Assembly (NCBI GenBank): GCA_028277605.1 | Contig: JANQFZ010000073.1 | Span: 1-33,999, forward strand | Length of the DNA: 33,999 nt | Source of the DNA: Vallitaleaceae bacterium | GTDB lineage: Bacteria > Bacillota > Clostridia > Lachnospirales > Vallitaleaceae | Reading direction: 5' to 3' | Shown: piece after piece, positions 1 through 8,567 of the stretch | Position numbering within the stretch: position 1 is the stretch's first letter | How the letters are laid out: each line of letters opens with the position of its first letter | The notes under the pieces: model-generated | The model's database searches: none | What the model was told of the DNA's origin: nothing | Seen by the model: the letters and a program-made list of their open reading frames with translations, nothing else | Program-made: the position numbers and the translations under genes

Positions 1-188
1 TTGTTGTGAAGATAAATATTGAAAACTCGTCTTCTATGCTATTGAGTATTACGATAACAGCAGTTATTGCAGCACTGACCGTGGGGGGGAAAGCAGTGGG
101 CAAAGAAATAGCGTTAAGAAACGCTAATTTTATTGTTTATCGATTAGGTTATCTATACAGCTTATTTAGAATAAGAAAAAATACTTAA
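1..188 (+). CDS. C-terminal end of a small membrane protein (5' truncated by the window edge)
   Basis: The reading frame is open to the left edge of the window: the codon before the first possible start (GTG at 6) is GTT, so this is the tail of a longer gene. The visible part has one hydrophobic segment (roughly LLSITITAVIAALTVGG) followed by a basic cytoplasmic-looking tail. In many Clostridia a small CorB/DUF21-like membrane protein sits just before dxs and ends in a similar segment, so that is the likely identity, from memory of the family and not from a search. It ends 14 bases before dxs and is probably in the same transcript. Function is not known from what is visible. Confidence 0.6.
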   Translation, partial: VVKINIENSSSMLLSITITAVIAALTVGGKAVGKEIALRNANFIVYRLGYLYSLFRIRKNT

Positions 189-202
189 AAAGGTGTGTTC
201 AT

Positions 203-2074
203 ATGGGAAATATTCTTAAAAGAATTAAAGCCCCAGAAGATCTAAAGACTCTATCTATTGAAGAATTAGGAATTCTATCGAAGGAAATCCGCAGATACCT
301 CGTTCAAGTCCTCAGCGAAAATGGTGGACATCTTAGTTCAAATCTTGGTGTTGTAGAATTAACACTAGCCCTTCATTTAACTTTTCAATCACCACATGAT
401 AAACTAATATGGGATGTTGGACATCAATCCTATTGTCATAAGATTATTACAGGTAGAAAAGAATGGTTTAAAACTATAAGACAGTATCAAGGTATGAGTG
501 GTTATCCTAAGAGATGTGAAAGTGAGCATGATATTTTTGAAACTGGTCATAGCTCTACATCGCTATCTGCTGCCTTGGGTTTTGTAAAAGCTAGACAGCT
601 TTCTAAGGAAGACTACTATGTTGTTCCTGTCATTGGTGATGGGTCATTAACTGGTGGGATCGCTTTTGAAGCCTTAAACAATGCTGGTCGTATTAATAAC
701 AGCCAGTTGATTGTAGTTCTAAATGATAATCAAATGTCAATATCCCCTAATGTCGGTGGATTATGCAAATATTTAGATGCCATAAGAACGGTTCCATTAT
801 ATACAGAAGTAAAAGAAGAAGTAGAAAGGGCTCTAAAAAGAATTCCTAGAATAGGTGATGAAGTCGTTAGAACAGTTAGAGATGTCAAATCAAGTATAAA
901 GCAATTATTAATTCCTGGTATGCTATTTGAAGAACTGGGCTTTAAATACTTAGGACCTGTTGACGGTCATAATATTCAAGAGCTTATTACAGTATTTAAC
1001 TATGCAAAACGCTTGCATAAACCTGTCTTAGTCCATGTCAATACCATAAAAGGCAAAGGCTTAAAATACGCTGAACACAACCCAACCAAATTTCACGGAA
1101 CGGCACCCTTTCATATTGAGAGTGGTAAAATAAAAAGCAAATCAAAAGAAGCAACCTATTCCATAGTTTTAGGACAAACTCTAAAAAAACTTGGAAGACA
1201 AAATGATAAATTGGTAGGTATTACAGCTGCTATGCCTGAAGGAACTGGATTGTCTATATTTCAAAAGTCATTTCCAGAACGTACCTTTGATGTAGGTATC
1301 GCAGAGCAACATGCGGTCACTTTTGCAGCAGGTCTTGCATCAAGTGGTTTTAAGCCGGTAGTAGCTATTTACTCTTCATTTTTACAACGCGCCTATGATC
1401 AGATTTTACATGATGTATGTTTGCAGAATTTACCCGTTATTTTTGCCATTGATAGAGCTGGATTAGTAGGACAAGATGGAGAAACACACCATGGAATTTT
1501 TGATATCTCCTTCTTAAATCATATTCCCAACATGACCCTTTTAGCACCCAAAAATAGATATGAGCTGGAGTCTATGCTATCTTATGCGGTTAATTATAGT
1601 GCTCCGATAGCCATCCGTTACCCAAGAGGGAAAGCGCTTACTGATTTTGCTGAGTTCAATCAGCCCTTAAGTTATGGTAAGAGCGAGATTCTAATAAAAG
1701 GTCAAGACGTTGCTCTTATTGCTGTTGGTTCAATGGTAAAGAAAGCGGTAGAGGTAGCAAGTCTACTTAAACAACATGAGAATGTGTCATGCACCGTTAT
1801 CAATGCTCGCTTTATCAAGCCGATTGATAAAGAAAGGATTGAGCAGCTTATCAAAACACATCAGCATATTGTGACGATAGAAGAAAATGTTTTATCGGGT
1901 GGTTTTGGGCATAGTGTGTTGAACTACGTTAAGGATAAAAGTTCTAAATGCAGGGTAAGCTGTATAGGTATAGAGGATGCTTTTATACAGCATGGAAACA
2001 TTACTCAGTTATACAAACTATGTGAATTAGATTCTGAATCCATTTACCATAAGGTAAAATCAATATTAAAGTAG
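203..2074 (+). CDS. dxs: 1-deoxy-D-xylulose-5-phosphate synthase
   Basis: This enzyme makes 1-deoxy-D-xylulose 5-phosphate from pyruvate and glyceraldehyde 3-phosphate using thiamine diphosphate, the first step of the MEP isoprenoid pathway; it also feeds thiamine and pyridoxal synthesis. The 623-residue length matches the family (about 620). Visible hallmarks are the substrate/ThDP histidine in DVGHQSY (about residue 74), ETGHSS (about 116), the ThDP-Mg motif beginning GDGSLTGG at 145 and ending in NDN at about 174-176, and the transketolase-like pyrimidine domain with GIAEQHAV and RAGLVGQDGETHHG. The C-terminal domain follows. ATG at 203 has AAAAAGGTG just upstream. It leads the conserved clostridial run dxs-tlyA-nadK-argR-recN, with short gaps and no terminator seen between the genes. 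Confidence 0.97.
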   Translation: MGNILKRIKAPEDLKTLSIEELGILSKEIRRYLVQVLSENGGHLSSNLGVVELTLALHLTFQSPHDKLIWDVGHQSYCHKIITGRKEWFKTIRQYQGMSGYPKRCESEHDIFETGHSSTSLSAALGFVKARQLSKEDYYVVPVIGDGSLTGGIAFEALNNAGRINNSQLIVVLNDNQMSISPNVGGLCKYLDAIRTVPLYTEVKEEVERALKRIPRIGDEVVRTVRDVKSSIKQLLIPGMLFEELGFKYLGPVDGHNIQELITVFNYAKRLHKPVLVHVNTIKGKGLKYAEHNPTKFHGTAPFHIESGKIKSKSKEATYSIVLGQTLKKLGRQNDKLVGITAAMPEGTGLSIFQKSFPERTFDVGIAEQHAVTFAAGLASSGFKPVVAIYSSFLQRAYDQILHDVCLQNLPVIFAIDRAGLVGQDGETHHGIFDISFLNHIPNMTLLAPKNRYELESMLSYAVNYSAPIAIRYPRGKALTDFAEFNQPLSYGKSEILIKGQDVALIAVGSMVKKAVEVASLLKQHENVSCTVINARFIKPIDKERIEQLIKTHQHIVTIEENVLSGGFGHSVLNYVKDKSSKCRVSCIGIEDAFIQHGNITQLYKLCELDSESIYHKVKSILK

Positions 2075-2136
2075 ATTTGAAAGCTAATAATAGTGATAGT
2101 GTACTTAACTGAATTAATACTAAGGATGGGAAACGA

Positions 2137-2937
2137 ATGGCTAATAAGGAAAGATTAGATGTTATTTTAGTACAGAGAGCATTATGCCAATCAAGAGAAC
2201 GTGCAAAAACACTTATTATGACAGGTAATGTTTTTGTGAATGGTGAAAGAGAAGATAAAGCAGGAACAAAAATTAAAGTAGATGCGGACATTTATATCAA
2301 AAAGAATCCTAACCCTTATGTCAGTCGTGGTGGCCTTAAGTTAGAAAAAGCTATGGAGGAATTCGAGCTAAACTTAGCAGGTAAAATATGTATGGATGTG
2401 GGAGCATCTACTGGTGGCTTTACAGATTGTATGCTAAAAAACGGCGCAAATAAAGTCTATGCTGTGGATGTAGGATACGGACAGTTAGCATGGAAGCTAA
2501 GACAGGATGAACGGGTTATTTGCTTAGAAAAAACAAATATACGTTATGTAACACCTGATCACATAAAAGAGAAAATCAGCTTTGTCTCTATAGATGTATC
2601 TTTCATATCTTTGACCAAGATTTTACTACCTGTAAAAGCTCTCTTACAAGAAGACGGGCAAGTCGTGTGTTTAATAAAGCCACAATTCGAAGCTGGACGA
2701 GAAAAGGTCGGAAAAAAAGGCGTTGTAAGAGATAAAAAAGTACATATAGAAGTCATCGAAAAAGTAGTTGCTTATGCAAAGAGTATAGCCTTTACACCCC
2801 TTGGACTCAGTTTTTCTCCTATTAAAGGTCCAGAAGGAAACATAGAATATTTATTATTCCTTTCTCATGATTCTATACCTAAAGCATTAAGTCAAGAAAT
2901 TCAAATAATTGTTGATCAAGCCCATGAAAAATTATAA
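2137..2937 (+). CDS. tlyA: TlyA family rRNA (cytidine-2'-O)-methyltransferase
   Basis: TlyA proteins 2'-O-methylate ribosomal RNA with S-adenosylmethionine; many annotations still carry the old name hemolysin A. The 266-residue protein has an N-terminal S4 RNA-binding domain (RLDVILVQRALCQSRERAK, about residues 5-65) and an FtsJ/RrmJ-like fold. The SAM-binding motif MDVGASTGGFTDC begins at about residue 87, and AVDVGYGQLAWKLR and LIKPQFEAGREKVGKKGVV follow, all typical of the family. The start at 2137 is preceded by AAGGATGGGA. It lies 62 bases after dxs in the conserved clostridial order. The exact target (16S C1409 and/or 23S C1920 in mycobacteria) cannot be read from the sequence. Confidence 0.93.
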   Translation: MANKERLDVILVQRALCQSRERAKTLIMTGNVFVNGEREDKAGTKIKVDADIYIKKNPNPYVSRGGLKLEKAMEEFELNLAGKICMDVGASTGGFTDCMLKNGANKVYAVDVGYGQLAWKLRQDERVICLEKTNIRYVTPDHIKEKISFVSIDVSFISLTKILLPVKALLQEDGQVVCLIKPQFEAGREKVGKKGVVRDKKVHIEVIEKVVAYAKSIAFTPLGLSFSPIKGPEGNIEYLLFLSHDSIPKALSQEIQIIVDQAHEKL

Positions 2938-3024
2938 AATATATGTAGGTTAATCCATAAAAAGCAAGAATGAATGCATGAAACTTAACATGGATTAAAT
3001 TAGCAAATATATAAAGAGGCAGAT

Positions 3025-3885
3025 ATGGATACTTTTATTATTATTCCGAATGTGAATAAAGATGATAATTTAGAAGTCACACAATTACTTATACATTGGT
3101 TGGAGGTCAATCAATATAAAATTATTCTTCCTAACCATGTTGCCCAATCTCTTAACAAGCCTTATGGAGCGGATTTAAATTCTGTCTATAAGGAAGCTGA
3201 CTGTGCCATTATACTTGGCGGAGACGGTACCATTATACATTCCGCTAGAGAGCTTGCGGAGTACTCTATACCCATACTTGGCATAAATCTAGGACATTTA
3301 GGTTTTTTAGCGGAGGTTGAAAAAGGCGATGCTGTTCATACACTGAAACAGGTTGTAAAGGGGCATTATTCTATGCAAAAAAGAATGATGCTTGATGCAC
3401 ATTTATGTTGTGATGAATCTACTAAAAAAATTGGACACGCCCTCAACGATATCGTTATTACTAGAAGTCGATCTTTATCGAGAATACTGAGATTTAAAAT
3501 CTATGTTAATCATACACTCGTGAACGCTTACAGTGCAGATGGAGTTATCATATCTACACCGACTGGCTCAACAGCCTACAATTTATCGGCTGGGGGACCG
3601 TTACTCAATCCAAAAGATGAAATGATTATTATTACACCCATATGTCCTCATTCCTTATACTCAAGGAGCATTGTATTATCTAAAGAAGACATTGTAAAAA
3701 TAGTTATAGCACAAGACGAACGTCTCATTGACCAAGACATTATGCTTACCATAGATGGTCAAGAAGGACGTGTATTGAAAGAAAACGAAGAAGTCTTAAT
3801 TACTAAATCTAAGTACTACACATCTCTTATTACAACAGGACAAAATAACTACTACGAGCTTTTAAGAAAAAAGCTGGGTAATTAA
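3025..3885 (+). CDS. nadK: NAD kinase
   Basis: NAD kinase phosphorylates NAD at the 2' position of the adenosine ribose to make NADP, using ATP or polyphosphate. The 286-residue protein has the family signature GGDGT at residues 65-69, the following LGINLGHLGFLAEV, and the second signature DGVIISTPTGSTAYNLSAGG with the Asp/Thr/Tyr residues that bind NAD. The C-terminal ICPHSLYSRSIVL motif is also canonical. The start at 3025 has only a weak AAAGAGGC-type ribosome site. It sits 87 bases after tlyA and 64 before argR, the usual clostridial arrangement. Confidence 0.96.
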   Translation: MDTFIIIPNVNKDDNLEVTQLLIHWLEVNQYKIILPNHVAQSLNKPYGADLNSVYKEADCAIILGGDGTIIHSARELAEYSIPILGINLGHLGFLAEVEKGDAVHTLKQVVKGHYSMQKRMMLDAHLCCDESTKKIGHALNDIVITRSRSLSRILRFKIYVNHTLVNAYSADGVIISTPTGSTAYNLSAGGPLLNPKDEMIIITPICPHSLYSRSIVLSKEDIVKIVIAQDERLIDQDIMLTIDGQEGRVLKENEEVLITKSKYYTSLITTGQNNYYELLRKKLGN

Positions 3886-3949
3886 TATATAGATGATATG
3901 TTTTTAGATAAATTCCATCATAAATTGGGGTGTTGAAAGGAGGGTTTTT

Positions 3950-4402
3950 ATGAAAATTGAACGTCAATCTAAAATTTTACAATTAATAAGCAAGTATGAT
4001 ATAGAAACGCAAGATGAGTTAGCTAAAAGACTTACGGATGAAGGATTAATTGTTACACAAGCAACCATCTCTAGGGATATCAGAGAACTTAAATTAACCA
4101 AAATCTCAATAGCTAATGGTAAACAGAAGTATGTGGTCTTACCTAATCAAGAAAACAAGCTTAATGAGAAATTTATTCGGGTCTTTAGAAATGGTTTTTC
4201 ATCCATGGATAGAGCAGAAAACCTGATTATTATTAAAACATTAAATGGTATGGCTATGGCAGTAGGTGCTGCTATTGACAGTTTAAATTATGATGAAATA
4301 GTAGGAACCATTGCTGGAGACGATACAATTTTTTGTGCAGTAAGAACACAAAAAGATGCAATTGATATCATGGAAAAATTAAATAAGATTATTCATGTAT
4401 AA
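3950..4402 (+). CDS. argR: Arginine repressor ArgR/AhrC
   Basis: ArgR is a hexameric arginine-responsive repressor of arginine biosynthesis and activator of catabolism. This 150-residue copy has the expected winged-helix N-terminal DNA-binding domain (about residues 1-70, with QATISRDIRELKL as recognition region) and the C-terminal oligomerisation and arginine-binding domain containing GTIAGDDTIFC, whose Asp pair contacts arginine. The start has a strong AAAGGAGGG site seven bases upstream. In Clostridia argR characteristically lies between nadK or tlyA and recN, as here, away from the arginine genes it controls; I did not identify ARG boxes in this window. Confidence 0.96.
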   Translation: MKIERQSKILQLISKYDIETQDELAKRLTDEGLIVTQATISRDIRELKLTKISIANGKQKYVVLPNQENKLNEKFIRVFRNGFSSMDRAENLIIIKTLNGMAMAVGAAIDSLNYDEIVGTIAGDDTIFCAVRTQKDAIDIMEKLNKIIHV

Positions 4403-4437
4403 GACCTATCTATTAATCAATCAATGGAGGAGCTAGA

Positions 4438-6132
4438 ATGATTGGTCATCTTCATGTTAAGAATATAGCTTTAATCGAAGAAATCAGCATTGACCTTAAT
4501 AACCACTTAAATATATTAACCGGAGAAACCGGAGCGGGAAAGTCTATTATTATAGGCTCTATAAATGCTGTCTTAGGTCAGAAAGTCAGCAAAACTATTG
4601 TTAGAAATGGTTGTGACAGTGCTTTAATAGAGCTATTATTCTATGTTCATGATAAAAAGGTATTACAGCTAATGGCATTTTATGGTATTGAAGTGGAAGA
4701 AAACCAAGAGCTTCTTCTATCAAGAAAAATAAGCAGTAATGGAAGAAGTGTATATCGTATTAATGGGCAGGTAGTTACCTCATCTATTGTTAAGAAGATT
4801 TCATCACAGCTTATTGATATACATGGGCAGCATGAGCACCAATCCCTTTTAAATAAAAAGAACCATCTATCTATTCTTGATCAATTTTGTGGACAAGCAG
4901 TAGAGAATTATAAGAATGCATTAAAAGAAAAGTATGTGCATTATAAAGAACTTCTTCAAAAAAGAGAGCACTTGACCATGGATGAAGAAGAGAAAAAAAG
5001 AGAAATTGCATTTCTGGAATATGAAATAAATGAAATTCAGTCCGCTGGATTAAAGCCAGACGAAGATAGGCAGCTAGAAGAACAATACAAACAACTCACA
5101 CATTCTAAGGTTATCAAGCAGAATCTAGCTAAGGTATACGAATTGATGTGTGAAGGTACTCATCAGTCACAGTCTGTAATAGATACTATTGGATATGCTG
5201 GTAAAATGCTCAATGAAGTATTAGCATATCAATCAAACCTTGAAGAATTAAACGAACAATTAAGCAATATAGAAATGCTTATCCATGATTTCAATCATGA
5301 AATGAATAAGGCTTTAGAGCTAGTGGATGAAGATCCACATAAGCTTCAAGAGACTGAAGCAAGATTAGATACCATTAATCATCTTAAAATGAAATATGGA
5401 AAGACCATTTCAGATATTCTGAATTATGCCATTCAGCAAGATAATAAGCTTCAAACCTTACTAAACTATGAAAGCACAGTTCAAGAACTGGGTCGTACCC
5501 TATTACAAGTAGAGAATGAAATAGAAAGTTTATGCAAAAGCATCCGTACTATAAGAGTAAAAAAAGCCAAGCAGCTAAGTCAATCCATTCTTCATTCTCT
5601 TAAAGACTTAAATTTTAATCATACACAATTTGACATTCAAGTTTCTAAATTAAAAACTTTTGGGGTTTTGGGATGGGATGATGTTGAGTTCTTAATATCC
5701 ACCAATCTAGGCGAACCGTTAAAACCACTCATTAAGGTGGCTTCAGGGGGTGAGCTTTCAAGAGTGATGCTGGCAATTAAGTCAGTTTTAGCCAATGTGG
5801 ATCAGATACATACCTTAATATTTGATGAAATTGATGCAGGTATCAGTGGTCGAACAGCTCAAATGGTGGCTGAAAAACTCGTACATATTTCAAGAGAACA
5901 TCAGGTTATCTGTATTACACATTTACCGCAGATTGCTGCTATGGCAGATTCACATTATTTAATTGATAAAGCTATACATAACAAAAAAATGACAACAACG
6001 ATTAAGCAAATGAAAGATAATCAGTCTATTGATGAGTTAGCGCGACTCATAGGTGGGGTAGAAATAACGGATACCGTTTTAAATAGCGCAAAAGAAATGA
6101 AAAAACTAGCAAAGCAATTAAAATCTGATTAG
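4438..6132 (+). CDS. recN: DNA repair protein RecN
   Basis: RecN is an SMC-like ATPase recruited early to double-strand breaks. The 564-residue protein has an N-terminal half-ATPase with Walker A GETGAGKS at residues 29-36, the conserved IDIHGQHEHQSLL segment, a central coiled-coil region rich in Glu/Lys/Gln (about 160-370), then the ABC signature LIKVASGGELSRVMLA and Walker B LIFDEIDAGISG near the C-terminus, followed by CITHLPQIAAMAD. The start has GGAGGAG upstream. It follows argR by 35 bases and ends the housekeeping part of the cluster; spoIVB after it has its own promoter. Confidence 0.97.
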   Translation: MIGHLHVKNIALIEEISIDLNNHLNILTGETGAGKSIIIGSINAVLGQKVSKTIVRNGCDSALIELLFYVHDKKVLQLMAFYGIEVEENQELLLSRKISSNGRSVYRINGQVVTSSIVKKISSQLIDIHGQHEHQSLLNKKNHLSILDQFCGQAVENYKNALKEKYVHYKELLQKREHLTMDEEEKKREIAFLEYEINEIQSAGLKPDEDRQLEEQYKQLTHSKVIKQNLAKVYELMCEGTHQSQSVIDTIGYAGKMLNEVLAYQSNLEELNEQLSNIEMLIHDFNHEMNKALELVDEDPHKLQETEARLDTINHLKMKYGKTISDILNYAIQQDNKLQTLLNYESTVQELGRTLLQVENEIESLCKSIRTIRVKKAKQLSQSILHSLKDLNFNHTQFDIQVSKLKTFGVLGWDDVEFLISTNLGEPLKPLIKVASGGELSRVMLAIKSVLANVDQIHTLIFDEIDAGISGRTAQMVAEKLVHISREHQVICITHLPQIAAMADSHYLIDKAIHNKKMTTTIKQMKDNQSIDELARLIGGVEITDTVLNSAKEMKKLAKQLKSD

Positions 6133-6214
6133 GTAAATCCTATTCATTTTAGTGGAATACATAAACTCTTATTGGTCTGTTACAATTATTTCATTTAATT
6201 GATCCTATTTACTA

Positions 6215-6244
6215 GCATAATAAATTTTGTCTAAGGGCATTTTA
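6215..6244 (+). promoter_or_regulatory. Sigma-G-like (forespore) promoter of spoIVB
   Basis: GCATA at 6215-6219 is followed after exactly 18 bases by CATTTTA at 6238-6244. This fits the sigma-G consensus (-35 like GHATR, 18-base spacer, -10 like CATnnTA). Transcription would start near 6251, about 27 bases before the spoIVB start. Known biology supports it: in Bacillus subtilis spoIVB is made in the forespore under sigma-G. The sequence match is direct; promoter use is inferred. Confidence 0.7.
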
Positions 6245-6278
6245 ATAGTAATTACTCTAGTAAACAGGATGTGAAGGG

Positions 6279-7571
6279 ATGAAATATAAAAAAAAATTAC
6301 TGATTGCATTGGTTAGTATTTTTTTGTGTTTAGCAGCCTACTTTGGCATGCAATATGTCATTCATTATTATCTCCCAGGGGATATTAAATTATTAGTTAA
6401 TGAAAAGCAGGACTTTGGTTTTGACCTGCCCTTAAATGCAGAACTCAATGGTAACCTTCAAGGGGTATTAAAGTTTAATAATCAAGACATACTAACAGAT
6501 AATTTTACATTAAATCTTGGAACACCTTTTTCTTTAGAATCTAATAAAACTGGTGAAATCGATGTTCAACTTAAGCTTTTTGGATTGATTCCTGTAAAAA
6601 CCGTTAAAATAGATGTTATACCTGAGAAACAAATAGCTCCAGCTGGGCTTACGGTAGGTGTAACGGTCTATACTGACGGTATTCTTATTTTAGGTACTGG
6701 GTATGTTTTTGCAGAGGATGGCATGAAATACAACCCTGCAAAAGGCAAGCTTTATACAGGTGATTATATCAAAAAGGTTAATCATAAACCAATAGATAAT
6801 AAAGAACAGTTAATCAAGCTTGTTAATAATAGCAAAGGGCAACCCATTCATCTTGAAGTCATAAGAAATCAAGAGAAGTGTGATATTTCTATTGTCCCAG
6901 TTAAAACCATACAGAATAATGAATACAAAATTGGGGTATGGGTGAGAGATGATACGCAGGGTATTGGTACAGTCACTTATATTAACTTTGAAAATGAAAC
7001 TTTTGGTGCACTTGGACATGGTATTACCGATATAGATACAAAGCAACTGATGGAAATAAGAGAAGGTCAAATTGTAGAAACGATGATAACGACAATTAAA
7101 AAAGGTGTTAATGGTGCACCAGGTGAAATTTCGGGTATTATCGTTAATGATGATGAAAATCATTTAGGTGAAATCAAACATAATAGCTTAAATGGTATAT
7201 TTGGAAAAATCCATAATAACATTAAAGACATAGTTGAAGAAGACACTGTATTGCCACTTGGTTTAAAATACGATGTCTATGAAGGAGATGCAACCATACG
7301 GAGTGATGTGAGCGGTGAGTTAAAAGATTATAAAATACTTATTAAAAAAGTCTTTTATCACGATAAAATAAACAAGGGCATGATTATTGAAGTGGTTGAT
7401 GAAAGTCTGATACATGAGACGAATGGTATTGTACAAGGGATGAGCGGAAGTCCTATCATACAAGATGATAAACTGATTGGTGCTGTAACCCATGTATTTG
7501 TACAGGATTCTAAGAAAGGTTACGGTACGTTTATAGAAAATATGCTTATGGAAGAAAAAGGGGTTAATTAA
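6279..7571 (+). CDS. spoIVB: SpoIVB peptidase (stage IV sporulation protein B)
   Basis: SpoIVB is a forespore-secreted serine protease that triggers the SpoIVFA/SpoIVFB complex so that pro-sigma-K is processed in the mother cell. The 430-residue protein has an N-terminal membrane anchor (about residues 6-28), a PDZ domain (about 120-215, with TGDYIKKVNHKPI), and the S55 peptidase domain. The catalytic histidine is in GALGHGI (H247) and the nucleophile serine in GMSGSPII (S391), matching H236 and S378 of the B. subtilis enzyme. The ATG at 6279 is preceded by AGGATGTGAAGGG. It lies directly upstream of spo0A, as in most spore-forming Firmicutes. Confidence 0.96.
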   Translation: MKYKKKLLIALVSIFLCLAAYFGMQYVIHYYLPGDIKLLVNEKQDFGFDLPLNAELNGNLQGVLKFNNQDILTDNFTLNLGTPFSLESNKTGEIDVQLKLFGLIPVKTVKIDVIPEKQIAPAGLTVGVTVYTDGILILGTGYVFAEDGMKYNPAKGKLYTGDYIKKVNHKPIDNKEQLIKLVNNSKGQPIHLEVIRNQEKCDISIVPVKTIQNNEYKIGVWVRDDTQGIGTVTYINFENETFGALGHGITDIDTKQLMEIREGQIVETMITTIKKGVNGAPGEISGIIVNDDENHLGEIKHNSLNGIFGKIHNNIKDIVEEDTVLPLGLKYDVYEGDATIRSDVSGELKDYKILIKKVFYHDKINKGMIIEVVDESLIHETNGIVQGMSGSPIIQDDKLIGAVTHVFVQDSKKGYGTFIENMLMEEKGVN

Positions 7572-7599
7572 AAGGAAATCAATTAAATCTGTCGAATCT
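7571..7599 (+). promoter_or_regulatory. Sigma-H-like promoter of spo0A
   Basis: AAAGGAAAT at 7571-7579 and GTCGAATCT at 7591-7599 are separated by 11 bases. They fit the sigma-H pattern RnAGGAwWW, 11-12 bases, RnnGAATww, except one base at the end of the -10 element. The promoter starts on the last base of the spoIVB stop codon, and its -10 overlaps an exact 0A box. This mirrors the sporulation promoter of B. subtilis spo0A, which uses sigma-H and Spo0A control. Confidence 0.65.
7590..7596 (+). promoter_or_regulatory. 0A box upstream of spo0A
   Basis: An exact TGTCGAA, the Spo0A~P binding heptamer, overlaps the -10 element of the sigma-H-like promoter. A second near-match, GGTCGAA, lies at 7627-7633 between the promoter and the gene. 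Two boxes about 37 bases apart suggest autoregulation of spo0A by its own product. The motif is read directly; binding is inferred. Confidence 0.65.
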
Positions 7600-7682
7600 T
7601 GCGAATATTTAATATTGAATATATGGGGTCGAAGTATTATAATAATATTGTGTCATTAAAATATGCAAAAGGGGGAAATAAG

Positions 7683-8480
7683 TTGAGCGAACAGATAAAA
7701 GTCTTACTCGCAGATGATAGCGTTAAATTATGTACTATTCTTTCAGAATATCTGAGTTCAAAGGAGGATATTACTGTCGTTGGTATAGCCCATAATGGAG
7801 AGGATGCTGTCAACCAGATAAAAGAAAAATCACCAGATGTCGTTTTACTAGATATTATTATGCCGCAATTAGATGGGTTAGGTGTTCTAGAAAATGTATT
7901 TGATGATAATGAGATTAAAAAGCCGCCCATGTTTATTATGTTAACAGCTGTTGGACAAGATAAGATTACAGCAAGTGCTTTAAGTTTGGGTGCAGAGTAC
8001 TATATTATTAAACCGTTTAACAACGAGACAATCGTTAAACGAATTAGGCAGTTAAAAGGTAAAATGGAACTGATACGGAGAGAAAGAAAACATAATTTTA
8101 TTCATGAAGATTACAATTATGCTTCAAGAAATCTAGAAACAGAAGTAACGAATATTATTCATGAAATCGGCGTTCCAGCACATATTAAAGGGTATCAGTA
8201 CTTAAGAGATGCCATTATCATGGCCATCAATGATATGGACATACTCAATTCCATAACTAAACTGTTGTATCCTTCAATAGCTAAGAAATATGATACGACA
8301 TCCAGTCGTGTTGAAAGAGCGATAAGACATGCAATTGAAGTTGCTTGGGGAAGAGGAAAAATGGATACAATAGACAAGCTTTTTGGTTATACGATTAACC
8401 ACGGAAAGGGTAAACCTACAAATTCTGAGTTCATTGCTTTAATAGCAGATAAACTTAGATTAGAGCTAAGAGTGAGTTAA
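7683..8480 (+). CDS. spo0A: Sporulation master regulator Spo0A
   Basis: Spo0A is the response regulator that commits the cell to sporulation when phosphorylated. I place the start at TTG 7683, giving 265 residues: AAAAGGGGGAAA lies just upstream and the product then begins [11 protein letters not shown] as in other Spo0A proteins. The longer frame from ATG 7599 would run through the sigma-H promoter and 0A boxes. The receiver domain has the acidic pair D11-D12, phosphoacceptor D57 in LLDIIMP, and the Lys of IIKPFNN. After a linker, the C-terminal Spo0A DNA-binding domain carries the nearly invariant recognition helix [18 protein letters not shown]. It follows spoIVB in the standard order and ends before a terminator. 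Confidence 0.97.
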   Translation: MSEQIKVLLADDSVKLCTILSEYLSSKEDITVVGIAHNGEDAVNQIKEKSPDVVLLDIIMPQLDGLGVLENVFDDNEIKKPPMFIMLTAVGQDKITASALSLGAEYYIIKPFNNETIVKRIRQLKGKMELIRRERKHNFIHEDYNYASRNLETEVTNIIHEIGVPAHIKGYQYLRDAIIMAINDMDILNSITKLLYPSIAKKYDTTSSRVERAIRHAIEVAWGRGKMDTIDKLFGYTINHGKGKPTNSEFIALIADKLRLELRVS

Positions 8481-8496
8481 TCTAAAGAAAAGCTTA

Positions 8497-8551
8497 AAGG
8501 GGCTGTTGATATACATCTGTATTTTTAATGCCCCTTATAGTTTTTTATTTT
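8497..8551 (+). terminator. Terminator after spo0A
   Basis: AAGGGGC at 8497-8503 pairs with GCCCCTT at 8530-8536; the loop contains a small ATACA/TGTAT stem. A run of six T (TTTTTTATTTT) starts at 8541. On the other strand the hairpin is followed by a weaker T-rich tract, so it may also stop transcripts of the convergent rqcH. Confidence 0.7.
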
Positions 8552-8567
8552 AATTACTTGCTTTATA

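Noticed and set aside
7599..7682. Longer Spo0A with 28 extra N-terminal residues
   Set aside because: The extension would be encoded by promoter and operator DNA, has no ribosome site and is not part of the family.
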